16,078 nucleotides of DNA from Wohlfahrtiimonas sp. (GCA_030149965.1 JASLHB010000013.1:1-16078); one strand, 5' to 3'; positions 6,347-14,246 are shown, numbered from the stretch's first letter. Notes: generated by a model from the letters alone, not told the origin. Numbers and translations: made by a program.

Positions 6347-7789
6347 CTACTTCGCTTCGATGAACATTGGCTCTGCAACAGGCACGTTTACTGTGTCTGC
6401 ATACAACCCACCGCCCAACGCAGTATAAAGGTTTATACCATTCATAATTTGCTCTTGATACGTGCTCAATAAACCTGTTCTTGCTTGGAAATGTGAACGC
6501 TGTGCATCCAATACATTCAAGTAACTTGCAATACCATTATCGTATAACAACTGAGCTAAACGTAAGCTTTCTTTCGTTGTTGATACTAATTTAACTTGCG
6601 CACTCAACTGTTTTTGCAAAGGTTGCTGAGATTGCAAACCATTCGCCACATTCATAAAAGCAGTCTGAATTGCTTTTTCATAAGATGCGATACTTGATTC
6701 TTTACGCACTTGTGACAAATCGTAATTAGATTTGATTTTACCCCAGTTGAAAATCGGAATAGATATCGATGGAGAAAAACCCCAAGTTTGTGTTGGACCT
6801 TTGAACAAATCAGAGAAATCCGCTGACATCGACCCAACTGTTGAAGTCAAAGAAACGCTTGGGAAGAATGCCGCACGCGCAGCCCCAATATCGGCATTTG
6901 CAGACATCAGTTGGTATTCCGCTGCCATCACATCAGGATGCGCCAATAATACTTCTGATGGCAAACCAGCTGGCAATTTACCTAAAATCTTTTGACTACT
7001 GATAGGATAACCTTTAGCAACAGGTTGAACAGATTTACCCACAACTAAATCCAATCCATTCTTCAATTGAATCACAGCTCTTTCTGCTGCTGCTACTGCA
7101 ACTTTAGATGAATACAATTGAGCTTCTGCTTGCGCTAAATCCAAATCGTTCGCAATCCCTGCTTCAACTTGCTGCTTCACTAATTGATAAGAATCATTGT
7201 AAGTACGGCTTGTGATGCGTGCCAAGTTCAATTGCTCTTCAGCTGTTCTTAATTGAATATAAGTACGAGCTACTTGCGCTACGATAGCAATGTGAGCACT
7301 TTTCTGCCCTTCCACTGTTGCCAAGTATTTCGCTTGTGCTGAATCACTTAAAGATGCATATTTTCCGAAGAAATCTAACTCAAATGCTGAAATTCCGCCA
7401 CCAACTTGGTAACCTTTAGAATAGTTAGGCATCCCTGTTTGAGGGTTTGTTGCTTGACGTGAATGAGAATAGCCACCTTGAGCATTAATGCCAGGTAAAC
7501 GATCACTGATTGTAATGTTATGCGCTAAACGAGCTTGCTCTACACCCAACATTGCAATCTTCAAATCACGATTATTATCCAATGCCGCCGTAATATATTC
7601 TTGTAAGCGCGGATCTTGGAAATATTGTTTCCAACCGATTTCCGAAGCTTTAACTTTTAAAGTTGCAACCTTAGCCGGCTCGCCTGGAAAACTATTTTCT
7701 ACTGGTAACAGTGGACGCTGATAATCAGGCGCCATAGAACAAGCACCCAATACAACTGTCAATACCACATAAAGAGGTAATTTTTTCAT
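6347..7789 (-). CDS. Outer membrane factor lipoprotein (OprM/NodT-type efflux channel)
   Basis: The protein has 480 residues. The lipoprotein signal peptide MKKLPLYVVLTVVLGAC has its lipid-anchored Cys at residue 17, followed by the family hallmark MAPDYQRP. Two TolC-like repeats follow, each with long coiled-coil helices (about 65-115 and 165-225; about 270-310 and 370-435). Typical blocks are WKQYFQDPRLQEYITAALDNNRDLKIA, RTYIQLRTAEEQLNLA, the second-repeat AHPDVMAAEYQLMSANADIGAARAAFFPSVSLT, IPIFNWGKIK and YDNGIASYLNVLDAQRS. Such proteins form trimeric exit ducts for RND, MFS or ABC pumps. No membrane-fusion or pump gene is adjacent; it follows tolA in the place where tolB-pal are usually found. 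GGAG lies upstream of the start, and a TATAAT (7848-7843) suggests its own promoter. Confidence 0.95.
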   Translation of the reverse strand: MKKLPLYVVLTVVLGACSMAPDYQRPLLPVENSFPGEPAKVATLKVKASEIGWKQYFQDPRLQEYITAALDNNRDLKIAMLGVEQARLAHNITISDRLPGINAQGGYSHSRQATNPQTGMPNYSKGYQVGGGISAFELDFFGKYASLSDSAQAKYLATVEGQKSAHIAIVAQVARTYIQLRTAEEQLNLARITSRTYNDSYQLVKQQVEAGIANDLDLAQAEAQLYSSKVAVAAAERAVIQLKNGLDLVVGKSVQPVAKGYPISSQKILGKLPAGLPSEVLLAHPDVMAAEYQLMSANADIGAARAAFFPSVSLTSTVGSMSADFSDLFKGPTQTWGFSPSISIPIFNWGKIKSNYDLSQVRKESSIASYEKAIQTAFMNVANGLQSQQPLQKQLSAQVKLVSTTKESLRLAQLLYDNGIASYLNVLDAQRSHFQARTGLLSTYQEQIMNGINLYTALGGGLYADTVNVPVAEPMFIEAK

Positions 7790-7886
7790 AAAGTTTTAAC
7801 TCCAAAGTTAAACTAATTCATTTCTAAATTTTGAAGCACAAAATTATAACAATGAGATAAAAATAAAACAGTCAGTTTACATCAAT

Positions 7887-7916
7887 TTGACAACCTTGTT
7901 GTCAATAATATGACAA
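7887..7916. promoter_or_regulatory. Overlapping palindromes at the tolA stop codon; possible operator
   Basis: A perfect palindrome TTGACAAC-CTT-GTTGTCAA (7887-7905) overlaps a second one, TTGTCA-ATAATA-TGACAA (7899-7916). They make three alternating TTGNCA-type half sites that span the tolA stop codon (7902-7904). They lie about 40-70 bases upstream of the candidate -10 TATAAT (7843-7848) of the outer membrane factor gene. No T run follows on the minus strand, so it is unlikely to be an intrinsic terminator. Regulator binding is inferred. Confidence 0.4.
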
Positions 7917-8945
7917 ACCCATATCTTTTGGGTCAAAAGTTATATATAAAATCTGATTAGCAAGCTGATTTACACCATTTGGATTATCAGGAACTGGCAC
8001 TCTAGCAACACGCCAAACAGTCGCCCTAACATTCGCATCAAAAGCACTATTTCCACTCCATTTAGACTCAGATTCAACAATATTCAATATTTTTCCGGTT
8101 TTATCTACACGCATAGCAACTTCAGCCCTATATCCAATAGCATCCATTCCTATATTCCACTGATTTCTAAATGCTTCAGCAAGTCTTGATTGATAAGATG
8201 CATCATTCAATGCATTCATTCCATCTGCTTTCGCTGCAGCATCAGCCTTTATCTTAGCATCCGCTAAAGCTTTCTTCTCGGCAGCAGCTTTTGCATCAGC
8301 TGCGGCTTTATCTGATGCAGCTTTAGCATCCGCAGCTTTCTTATCTGCGGCAGCTTTATCCGAAGCAGCTTTCTTATCTGCTGCGTCCTTAGCTTCTTTC
8401 TGTTTTTTAATCTCTTCTTGCTTTTGCTTCTCTTTTTTCTCGTCAGCTAATTTTTGTTGACGAATTTGCTCATCTTTTTTCTTTTTCTCTTCAGCCTTCT
8501 TCTCTTCTTCTTGCTTTTTCTTCAATGCGATTTCATCTAAACGCTTTTGTTCTGCAGCCGCAGCTTTACGTTTTTCTTCAGCAACACGCTTAGCTTCTAT
8601 ATCAGCCAAACGTTTCTTTTCAGCTTCTGCCTTACGTTTTGCTTCCTCAGCCTTGCGCTTCGCCTCTGCAATTTTACGAGCTTCTTCAGCCTTTCGGCGC
8701 TCTTCCGCTTTGCGTTTCTCTTCCGCAATACGATTCATCTCATTAGATACCTGCTCTTCATCAATTCGCTCAGAAGCAATAGGCTTAGGAGATGCAGCAA
8801 TCTCCGATTCTATTTTTCCCGATGGCGTGAATAGAGAAAATGAATCATTCTTTTCATAGATAAAATAAGCTAAGCCAATCACAATAGTTGCGGTTAAAGT
8901 ACCGCTCACAATATTGGCAATCAATGATCTTGGGCGCGTATTCAT
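7902..8945 (-). CDS. tolA: TolA, periplasm-spanning protein of the Tol-Pal system
   Basis: The protein has 347 residues in the three-domain TolA layout. One N-terminal membrane helix (about 9-30, NIVSGTLTATIVIGLAYFI) is followed by a very long Lys/Ala/Glu-rich helical domain (about 62-242). That domain contains AEEKRKAEERRKAEEARK in its first half and AADKKAASDKAAADKKA-type repeats in its second. A compact C-terminal domain (about 248-347) contains FRNQWNIGM, GYRAEVAMRVDKTGKILNIV and FDANVRATVWRVARVPVPDNP. The C-terminal domain has no cysteine. TolA couples proton-motive force from TolQ-TolR to TolB-Pal at the outer membrane and is needed for envelope constriction at division. It starts two bases after the tolR stop. 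The repeats mean that the exact length may vary between strains. Confidence 0.95.
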   Translation of the reverse strand: MNTRPRSLIANIVSGTLTATIVIGLAYFIYEKNDSFSLFTPSGKIESEIAASPKPIASERIDEEQVSNEMNRIAEEKRKAEERRKAEEARKIAEAKRKAEEAKRKAEAEKKRLADIEAKRVAEEKRKAAAAEQKRLDEIALKKKQEEEKKAEEKKKKDEQIRQQKLADEKKEKQKQEEIKKQKEAKDAADKKAASDKAAADKKAADAKAASDKAAADAKAAAEKKALADAKIKADAAAKADGMNALNDASYQSRLAEAFRNQWNIGMDAIGYRAEVAMRVDKTGKILNIVESESKWSGNSAFDANVRATVWRVARVPVPDNPNGVNQLANQILYITFDPKDMGLSYY

Positions 8946-8947
8946 CT

Positions 8948-9385
8948 CTAATCATCCATTGGAGCAGTCATTAGTTGAACATTTTGCTGAGTTACAGATT
9001 GCAATAAGCTCATTGCATCAATCACTTTACCGTAAGGCGCATTTTTATCACCCTTCACTAAAGCTTGAATTTTTGCATTCTCTGCAAACATTTGCGAAGC
9101 TAAATCTATAATGACCTGCTCAGACAAAGGACTATTGGGATCTTCAGCATGATTAAAGAAAAACTCTCCATTACCATTCACTGAAATCACCAACATAACA
9201 TCGTCATTATCGGCTGCAATCGCCGCACTTGATTCCATTTTCGGCGGATCAACATCAATCCCAACCGAAATCGTCGTGGCAGTTACCATGAAGATCGTTA
9301 ATAAAACAAACATTACGTCCACATAAGGGACAATGTTCATTTCGGCCTGTAAGCCTTTGCCACCTTTTTTACGTGATCGACGCAT
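8948..9385 (-). CDS. tolR: TolR, ExbD/TolR family stator protein
   Basis: The protein has 145 residues. A basic N-terminus (MRRSRKKGGKG) leads to the conserved MNIVPYVDVMFVLLTIFMVTA. The single membrane helix covers about 18-38 and contains Asp 23, the proton-path residue of this family. The rest is a periplasmic domain, with the hallmark DKNAPYGKVIDAMSLLQ near its end. It works with TolQ to energise TolA. Translation is coupled to tolQ: the tolQ stop and tolR start share a base in TAATG at 9387-9383. The ATG start fits the usual N-terminus. Confidence 0.97.
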   Translation of the reverse strand: MRRSRKKGGKGLQAEMNIVPYVDVMFVLLTIFMVTATTISVGIDVDPPKMESSAAIAADNDDVMLVISVNGNGEFFFNHAEDPNSPLSEQVIIDLASQMFAENAKIQALVKGDKNAPYGKVIDAMSLLQSVTQQNVQLMTAPMDD

Positions 9386-10092
9386 TATTGCGCTCCATTT
9401 TGACGTTGTAATTGCATTTGACCATATTGACGCGCCAAAATATTTGCAAATTCTTCAATAAACACATCGTAATGATCCGAAATCTTTTGGATCGTATTCA
9501 CAAATGAGTTATAGATCATCACAGATGGAATCGCCACCAACAAACCCAATGCCGTTGCAATCAATGCTTCTGCAATACCCGGTGCAACTTGTGACAATGT
9601 CACTTGCTTCACAGCACCCAATGCTACGAATGAGTTCATAACACCAATTACTGTGCCGAACAAACCAAAATAAGGCGCCACCGAACCTGTTGTTGCCAAC
9701 CATGACAGTGATTTATGCAATGTATTTTCTTCACGTTGTGCACTTGCTTCCATTGCACGACGAATATTTTCCACAACAAATTCAGGTGAAAAAATTGGCG
9801 ATGTACGCAAACGGTTAAATTCATTAAAGCCTGATACAAAGATATATTCCATGCCTTCTGTATATTTCTTTTGGCTTGTCATATTGTAAAGCCCTTGAAT
9901 ATCAGTGCCTGACCAGAATTTATTTTCAAATTTTTTCGCATCACGCAATGCTAGTTTTAACAAAATCCATTTGCGCCAAGCAATGAAGCTGACAGAAATC
10001 AACATTAAAACAAGTAATAACATTACGATTTGCACAATGATATTCGCTTCGACTACTAACGACCAAAGACTCAATTGTGAATGTGCGTTCAT
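9385..10092 (-). CDS. tolQ: TolQ, ExbB/TolQ family proton channel subunit
   Basis: The protein has 235 residues with three membrane helices: about 17-39 (IIVQIVMLLLVLMLISVSFIA), about 130-158 (the family motif TTGSVAPYFGLFGTVIGVMNSF) and about 168-195 (APGIAEALIATALGLLVAIPSV). The large cytoplasmic loop lies between the first two. With TolR it forms the inner-membrane motor that drives TolA. It starts eight bases after the ybgC stop and overlaps tolR by one base, so ybgC-tolQRA reads as one operon. Confidence 0.98.
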   Translation of the reverse strand: MNAHSQLSLWSLVVEANIIVQIVMLLLVLMLISVSFIAWRKWILLKLALRDAKKFENKFWSGTDIQGLYNMTSQKKYTEGMEYIFVSGFNEFNRLRTSPIFSPEFVVENIRRAMEASAQREENTLHKSLSWLATTGSVAPYFGLFGTVIGVMNSFVALGAVKQVTLSQVAPGIAEALIATALGLLVAIPSVMIYNSFVNTIQKISDHYDVFIEEFANILARQYGQMQLQRQNGAQ

Positions 10093-10100
10093 GATTTTTC

Positions 10101-10508
10101 CTATGAAAATAACAAGGGTAAAGGTACAGGGCGACGAGTTTCAGTATTCAAGCAGACAAGTTCTACCAAGCCCGATACCAACAACTCTTCATTGCGATAA
10201 ATTAACTGCTGAAAATAGACGCGTGTTGCGGTGAGTTTTGTAACGGTTGTTTCCACAACTAGATCATCACACAAATGCGCAGGCTTTTTATAATCCACTT
10301 GAATACTTTTGACGACAAACATTTTCTGCTCTATCTCGGCATAATCATTGAGATTAATTCCTCTCGCAAACATCCACTCTGTGCGAGCACGCTCCATAAA
10401 ATTAAGATAAGTTGAATGATAAACTACGCCACCAGCATCTGTATCTTCATAATAAACACGAATTGGTAGGCGAAACACTGATAAATCCTGTTCTTTCATG
10501 AGTGCCAT
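10101..10508 (-). CDS. ybgC: YbgC-type acyl-CoA thioesterase of the Tol-Pal operon
   Basis: A hotdog-fold thioesterase of 135 residues from the ATG at 10508, or 132 from the in-frame ATG at 10499; the shorter form fits the family N-terminus slightly better. The active-site region YYEDTDAGGVVYHSTYLNFMERARTE-like block contains the catalytic Asp (residue 24) and His (31) with the typical EDTDAGG spacing. Later blocks VDYKKPAHLCDDLVVET and GLVELVCLN also fit. It is the first gene of the tol operon in many proteobacteria, and its link to envelope or phospholipid metabolism is still loosely defined. A candidate extended -10 promoter lies at 10541-10549. Confidence 0.95.
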   Translation of the reverse strand: MALMKEQDLSVFRLPIRVYYEDTDAGGVVYHSTYLNFMERARTEWMFARGINLNDYAEIEQKMFVVKSIQVDYKKPAHLCDDLVVETTVTKLTATRVYFQQLIYRNEELLVSGLVELVCLNTETRRPVPLPLLFS

Positions 10509-10540
10509 GTTCCATCTGATTTAGCTAAAGTAATGGCGGC

Positions 10541-10549
10541 ATTATATCA
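10541..10549 (-). promoter_or_regulatory. Candidate extended -10 promoter of the ybgC-tol operon
   Basis: On the minus strand TGATATAAT (10549-10541) matches the extended -10 form TGnTATAAT. No good -35 is visible, as is usual for such promoters. It lies 32 bases before the first ybgC ATG and after the tRNA-Asn terminator. Confidence 0.55.
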
Positions 10550-10600
10550 GCCGATTTGTAAATGATTTGCATTAACTGCTTATTTTTTTCTTCCCATAGC

Positions 10601-10625
10601 AAAAAAACCTAGCTAGGCTAGGTTT
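10601..10625 (-). terminator. Rho-independent terminator of the second tRNA-Asn
   Basis: On the minus strand a 9-bp stem AAACCTAGC / GCTAGGTTT (10625-10617 with 10613-10605) has loop CTA and continues as a T run to 10601. It begins nine bases after the tRNA CCA, the same distance as at the first copy, and shares the stem core CCTAGC/GCTAGG and the flank TTTTTTTGCT with the terminator at 73-99. Confidence 0.92.
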
Positions 10626-10634
10626 TCTTTCTTT

Positions 10635-10711
10635 TGGCTCCTCGACCTGGGCTCGAACCAGGGACCCCTTGATTAACAGTCAAGTGCTACTACCAACTGA
10701 GCTATCGAGGA
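10635..10711 (-). tRNA. tRNA-Asn (GTT)
   Basis: This is a complete 77-base tRNA including encoded CCA. Acceptor strands TCCTCGA and TCGAGGA pair perfectly. The anticodon loop CTGTTAA gives GTT, and the T loop is TTCGAGC. Its 3' 64 bases are identical to the partial copy at 1-64, in the opposite orientation. It has a strong promoter (10725-10752) and its own terminator. Confidence 0.98.
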
Positions 10712-10724
10712 ATCAAGGATTTGC

Positions 10725-10752
10725 ATTATATATACTTTTGAAGCCTTGTCAA
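10725..10752 (-). promoter_or_regulatory. Strong sigma70-type promoter of tRNA-Asn
   Basis: On the minus strand a perfect TTGACA (10752-10747), a 16-base spacer and a perfect TATAAT (10730-10725) lie 13 bases before the tRNA 5' end. It is the most canonical promoter in the window and sits just after the corC stop codon. Confidence 0.9.
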
Positions 10753-10789
10753 ACTTTTTATAGCGCAATTATTGCTCAAATGATTTTTC

Positions 10790-11620
10790 TTATTCTTCGC
10801 TTGGCTTAACTTCAAGTTTATCCAACATCTTCCCATCGTATGGTAACACTTTGAATTTGTACTCATTGATCACAACTTCTTCATTCACATTTGGCAAGAA
10901 ACCAAATTGCGTCATGACTAATCCACTAATGGTTTCCACTTCATCTTTACTAAAACTTGTACCAAAGCGTTGATTAAACTCTTCCAATGACATCTTTGCA
11001 TCGATGATGTAATGATTTTCATCCACTTGTTCTACTTCTGGCTCCACTTCTGATTCAGCAATATCATGCTCATCATCAATTTCACCGACAATTTGCTCCA
11101 AGATATCTTCAATTGTCACCAATCCCGAAACCGCACCATATTCATCCACAACTAAAGCCATGTGAGAATGTCGCTCACGAAATTCATTCAATTGTGCAAT
11201 CACATATTTCCCTTCTGGCACATAATCCACTGGGCGCAAAAATGAGACCAAATCTAAAGTGGGATCTTGTATTCGCTTTAACAGATCTTTGGTCAACAAA
11301 ATGCCTTGTAATTCTTCATGATCTTCAGATAAAACAGGAATACGAGAATGACCTGATTGAATAATTTTTTCTAATGATTCATCGAATGGATCATCGATGG
11401 CAATAGAAGTCATATGGGCACGAGGCACCATGATGTCTCGAACAGTTAATGTTTGAGAGGAAAGTACTGAACGAATCATACCAACTGCACTTGGGTCAAT
11501 CTGACCTTCTTTTTGCAATAATGATAGTTCAGTACTCCAATTATTTAAAGTGATGCTTTTACGTTCTAATCCAAATCTAGATAACCAACTCTTTCGACTC
11601 GGCAAAGGATCATCTGACAT
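10790..11620 (-). CDS. corC: CorC/TlyC-type CBS-domain protein
   Basis: The protein has 276 residues and is soluble. A short N-terminal region leads to the conserved LTVRDIMVPRAHM (about 58-70), which opens the first CBS domain (about 62-122, with SGHSRIPV). The second CBS domain (about 130-185) has HMALVVDEYGAVSGLVTIEDILEQIVGEI. A linker rich in Glu and Asp (182-200) and a CorC_HlyC/transporter-associated domain (about 196-272, with FGTSFSKDEVETISGLVM) follow. CorC proteins have been linked to magnesium/cobalt efflux. The usual partners ybeY and lnt are not next to it. It is divergent from mrcB across a 155-base gap. The ribosome site GAGGA is rather far (13 bases) from the ATG at 11620. Confidence 0.93.
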   Translation of the reverse strand: MSDDPLPSRKSWLSRFGLERKSITLNNWSTELSLLQKEGQIDPSAVGMIRSVLSSQTLTVRDIMVPRAHMTSIAIDDPFDESLEKIIQSGHSRIPVLSEDHEELQGILLTKDLLKRIQDPTLDLVSFLRPVDYVPEGKYVIAQLNEFRERHSHMALVVDEYGAVSGLVTIEDILEQIVGEIDDEHDIAESEVEPEVEQVDENHYIIDAKMSLEEFNQRFGTSFSKDEVETISGLVMTQFGFLPNVNEEVVINEYKFKVLPYDGKMLDKLEVKPSEE

Positions 11621-11775
11621 AATTTTTATTTTTTCCTCAAAGTGATAAAATCATTGAATGTTTAAACTCAGCCATATAAAAGTTAAAGTTTTAAATGCCT
11701 TTTCTCTTTAAACTAGTCTAGTATAGCAAGCAATTATTCTCAGCAAAACCCATTCAATAACTTCATAATTTAACC

Positions 11776-14145
11776 ATGAAATTTACCCTTAAAAAAAGAA
11801 CATTCGGATCAAGAATTAACGCTGCCCTGCGCTATTTTCTTCGCCTCATCACTTATATGATTGTCGGTGGTGCATTTTTAGTGATCCCCATATTTTTCTA
11901 TTTCTTAATTAAAACAAATCAAGAATTAGGTACAAAGTTTGAAGACAGAAGTTGGTCTGTTCCTGCACGCGTTTATGCAAGACCTTTAGAACTATATGTC
12001 AATAAACCTATCAAAAAAGAAGATTTGTTATTAGAGCTCAAAATGCTCAACTACAAAAAAACAAATCAATTGAATCAACCTGGTTCATATCGTGAACAAG
12101 ATAATGTCATCAATATTTACTTGAGAGAGTTCACATATAGTGATGGTGTCGCACCTGCACAAAAGATCCAAGTCGCCATCAATAAAAATAGAATCACCGA
12201 ATTAAAAAATGGTCAGCAAGATGAAAAAATCAGCCTCATTCGCATTGAGCCATTACACATTGCTTCCATTTATCCTGTGCACAATGAAGATCGAATCTTA
12301 TTAAAACGTGAAGAAATTCCACAATTATTAGTGGATACATTGCTTGCAATGGAAGATCGCCAATTTTATGATCACATGGGTGTGAATCCGAAAGCAATTA
12401 TGCGCGCAATGGTTGCGAATATGAAAGCTGGCCGTAAAGAACAAGGCGGCTCGACGTTAACACAGCAATTGGTGAAGAACTATTTCTTAACACCTGCACA
12501 AACTTATGAGCGTAAAATTCAAGAGATGTTCTATGCATTGATCATTGATTGGCGCTATCCGAAAGATGATGTTCTCGAAGCTTATATGAACGAAATCTAT
12601 TTGGCTCAAGATGGTTCACGTGCAATTCATGGCTTTGGATTGGCAAGTGAGTTTTTCTTTGGTAAACCTGTTTCTGAATTGAGCATTAATAACATCGCAA
12701 CATTAGTCGGAATCATTCCAAGCCCATCAGCATACAATCCTCGTAATCGCCCCGCAACAGCATTGAAACGTCGCAATCTTGTATTAGATGTGATGGCAAG
12801 ACAAAATTTAATTTCTCATGAAGAAGTTGAAGAATTGAAATTATTGCCATTAGATGTTTTAGAAACCGCGCCATCAGGCATTACAAAATATCCTGCTTTT
12901 ATTGATTTAGTTTCAAAACAAATCAAAGAATTGTATGCAAGTGATGCTTTAACAAGTGATGGCTTAAAAGTATTTACAACGTTAGACCCGATTGTACAGA
13001 CTTATGCTGAAAAAGCAGTGATTGAAACATTGCCAATGATTGAAAAAACGCGCGGTGTTAAAAACATTCAAGCGGCTATTATCATCAGCCAAAACAATAC
13101 AGGTGAAGTTGAAGGATTAGTGGGTGATCGTCAAGTTCGCCAAGCGGGTTTCAACCGTGCATTAAGTGCTAAACGCCAAATTGGCTCATTGATCAAACCT
13201 TTCATCTATTTACGTGCTTTAGAAGAGCCGCAGCGTTTTTCTTTAGCAACATTATTAGATGATCAAACACATTTTGAAATGAATTCGGGTGGCAAAAGAT
13301 GGGCACCAAAAAACTATGATAGAAGATTACATGGTTGGATTCCATTAATTACCTCACTGACAAAATCTTACAATATCCCAACGATCCGCTTAGGTTTAGA
13401 TGTTGGTTTGGATAATGTTCTAGATACACTTTATCGTTTAGGTTTAAACATCAATGAATATAACCTCCCTTCTGTACCTTCTTCATTATTAGGCGCGATT
13501 GATATTACTGTATTTGATGTAACGCAGATGTATTCAACATTTGCTAATGATGGTTACTACATTCCTTTAAAATCAATTCGCGAAGTAACTCAGCAAGATG
13601 GCACAGTGTTAGTGCAAAACCTTGTTGAACCAAAACAGGTAATTTATCAAGGTCCTAACTTCTTAATTACCAAAGCTATGCAAAATGTTATTAATGCAGG
13701 TACAGGTGGTGGCGTTCGTCGTGCAGGTATTAAAACAAGAATTGCTGGTAAAACGGGCACAACCAATAACTATCGTGATAGTTGGTTTGCAGGATTCTCA
13801 GGCGATCGTACTGCTGTTGCATGGATTGGCAAAGATGACAATACTCCAGTTGGCCGAGTTGGTGGTTCTGCTGGTGGTTTACCTTTATGGTCAGCTGCAA
13901 TGAAGAATTTAATCTTGGAAGATATTTCTGCAACTCCGCCTAAAGATATCGTCAATGTCCGCATTAATATGTCAACAGGATTACCGCCACCCAATTATGC
14001 TTGTCCTGGCGTACAAATTTTGACATTACCATTTATCAAAGGCTACCAGCCTACTTATCCTGGTGATTGTGATTTTTATCCGCCTGAAACAGATTTCAAT
14101 TTCAGTGAAGACTTCGAGCCATTTAACTTCGATAGTTTTGAATAA
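11776..14145 (+). CDS. mrcB: Penicillin-binding protein 1B (bifunctional glycosyltransferase/transpeptidase)
   Basis: The protein has 789 residues. A cytoplasmic basic N-terminus leads to one membrane helix (about 22-46). A UB2H-like domain follows (about 60-160, opening SWSVPARVYARPLELYVN), which in E. coli PBP1b is the docking site for the activator LpoB. The GT51 glycosyltransferase has the catalytic Glu in AMEDRQFYDHMGV (residue 193), GGSTLTQQLVKN (224-235), ERKIQEMFYA and EAYMNEIYLAQDG. The transpeptidase has SLIK (Ser 471, Lys 474), SYN (531-533) and KTGT (659-662). It polymerises and cross-links peptidoglycan in the periplasm. A C-terminal Cys pair (743, 765) precedes an unusual acidic, Phe-rich tail (766-789). 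There is no obvious ribosome site before the ATG at 11776. The TPR lipoprotein gene follows after a terminator. Confidence 0.98.
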   Translation: MKFTLKKRTFGSRINAALRYFLRLITYMIVGGAFLVIPIFFYFLIKTNQELGTKFEDRSWSVPARVYARPLELYVNKPIKKEDLLLELKMLNYKKTNQLNQPGSYREQDNVINIYLREFTYSDGVAPAQKIQVAINKNRITELKNGQQDEKISLIRIEPLHIASIYPVHNEDRILLKREEIPQLLVDTLLAMEDRQFYDHMGVNPKAIMRAMVANMKAGRKEQGGSTLTQQLVKNYFLTPAQTYERKIQEMFYALIIDWRYPKDDVLEAYMNEIYLAQDGSRAIHGFGLASEFFFGKPVSELSINNIATLVGIIPSPSAYNPRNRPATALKRRNLVLDVMARQNLISHEEVEELKLLPLDVLETAPSGITKYPAFIDLVSKQIKELYASDALTSDGLKVFTTLDPIVQTYAEKAVIETLPMIEKTRGVKNIQAAIIISQNNTGEVEGLVGDRQVRQAGFNRALSAKRQIGSLIKPFIYLRALEEPQRFSLATLLDDQTHFEMNSGGKRWAPKNYDRRLHGWIPLITSLTKSYNIPTIRLGLDVGLDNVLDTLYRLGLNINEYNLPSVPSSLLGAIDITVFDVTQMYSTFANDGYYIPLKSIREVTQQDGTVLVQNLVEPKQVIYQGPNFLITKAMQNVINAGTGGGVRRAGIKTRIAGKTGTTNNYRDSWFAGFSGDRTAVAWIGKDDNTPVGRVGGSAGGLPLWSAAMKNLILEDISATPPKDIVNVRINMSTGLPPPNYACPGVQILTLPFIKGYQPTYPGDCDFYPPETDFNFSEDFEPFNFDSFE

Positions 14146-14152
14146 TTCCAAG

Positions 14153-14180
14153 CGAGTAGAGAATGTCTCTACTCGTTTTG
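14153..14180 (+). terminator. Rho-independent terminator after mrcB
   Basis: A perfect 10-bp stem CGAGTAGAGA / TCTCTACTCG (14153-14162 with 14166-14175) has loop ATG and is followed by TTTTG. The T run is short, so termination may be partial and allow some read-through into the lipoprotein gene. Confidence 0.82.
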
Positions 14181-14246
14181 TATATTTTATGATAAATTAT
14201 CGGCTCTGACTTTTATGTCTAACCAAACTTTTTAACATATCGTTAT

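Noticed and set aside
6204..6428. Plus-strand open frame of 74 codons across tRNA-Pro and the end of the outer membrane factor gene
   Set aside because: It reads the antisense strand of a tRNA (the GFEPTT-like peptide typical of such false genes) and then the reverse of a well-supported gene.
6347..7789. Calling the outer membrane factor TolC
   Set aside because: It has a lipoprotein Cys and the APDYQRP motif of the OprM/NodT group, which TolC lacks.
8190..8760. Tandem DNA repeat in tolA as a separate repeat element
   Set aside because: The periodic Ala/Lys/Glu codons are part of the long helical domain normal for TolA; no exact long DNA unit stands apart from the coding pattern.
8547..8859. 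Plus-strand open frames opposite tolA
   Set aside because: They arise because Lys/Ala/Glu-rich helical coding sequence has few stops on its complement; the products are low-complexity Phe/Ser/Arg strings without ribosome sites.
10635..10711. tRNA-Asn as an attachment site for an integrated element
   Set aside because: No integrase, no phage-like genes and no direct repeat of the tRNA end are visible; the block between the two copies is housekeeping genes.
11621..11775. Promoters in the corC-mrcB divergent gap, for example TATAAA near 11676
   Set aside because: Only weak, poorly spaced hexamers are seen on either strand, so no promoter is listed, although one must exist there or nearby.
13685..13994. 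Open frames in other frames and on the opposite strand of mrcB
   Set aside because: They overlap the conserved transpeptidase coding region around the KTGT motif and show no family features or ribosome sites.
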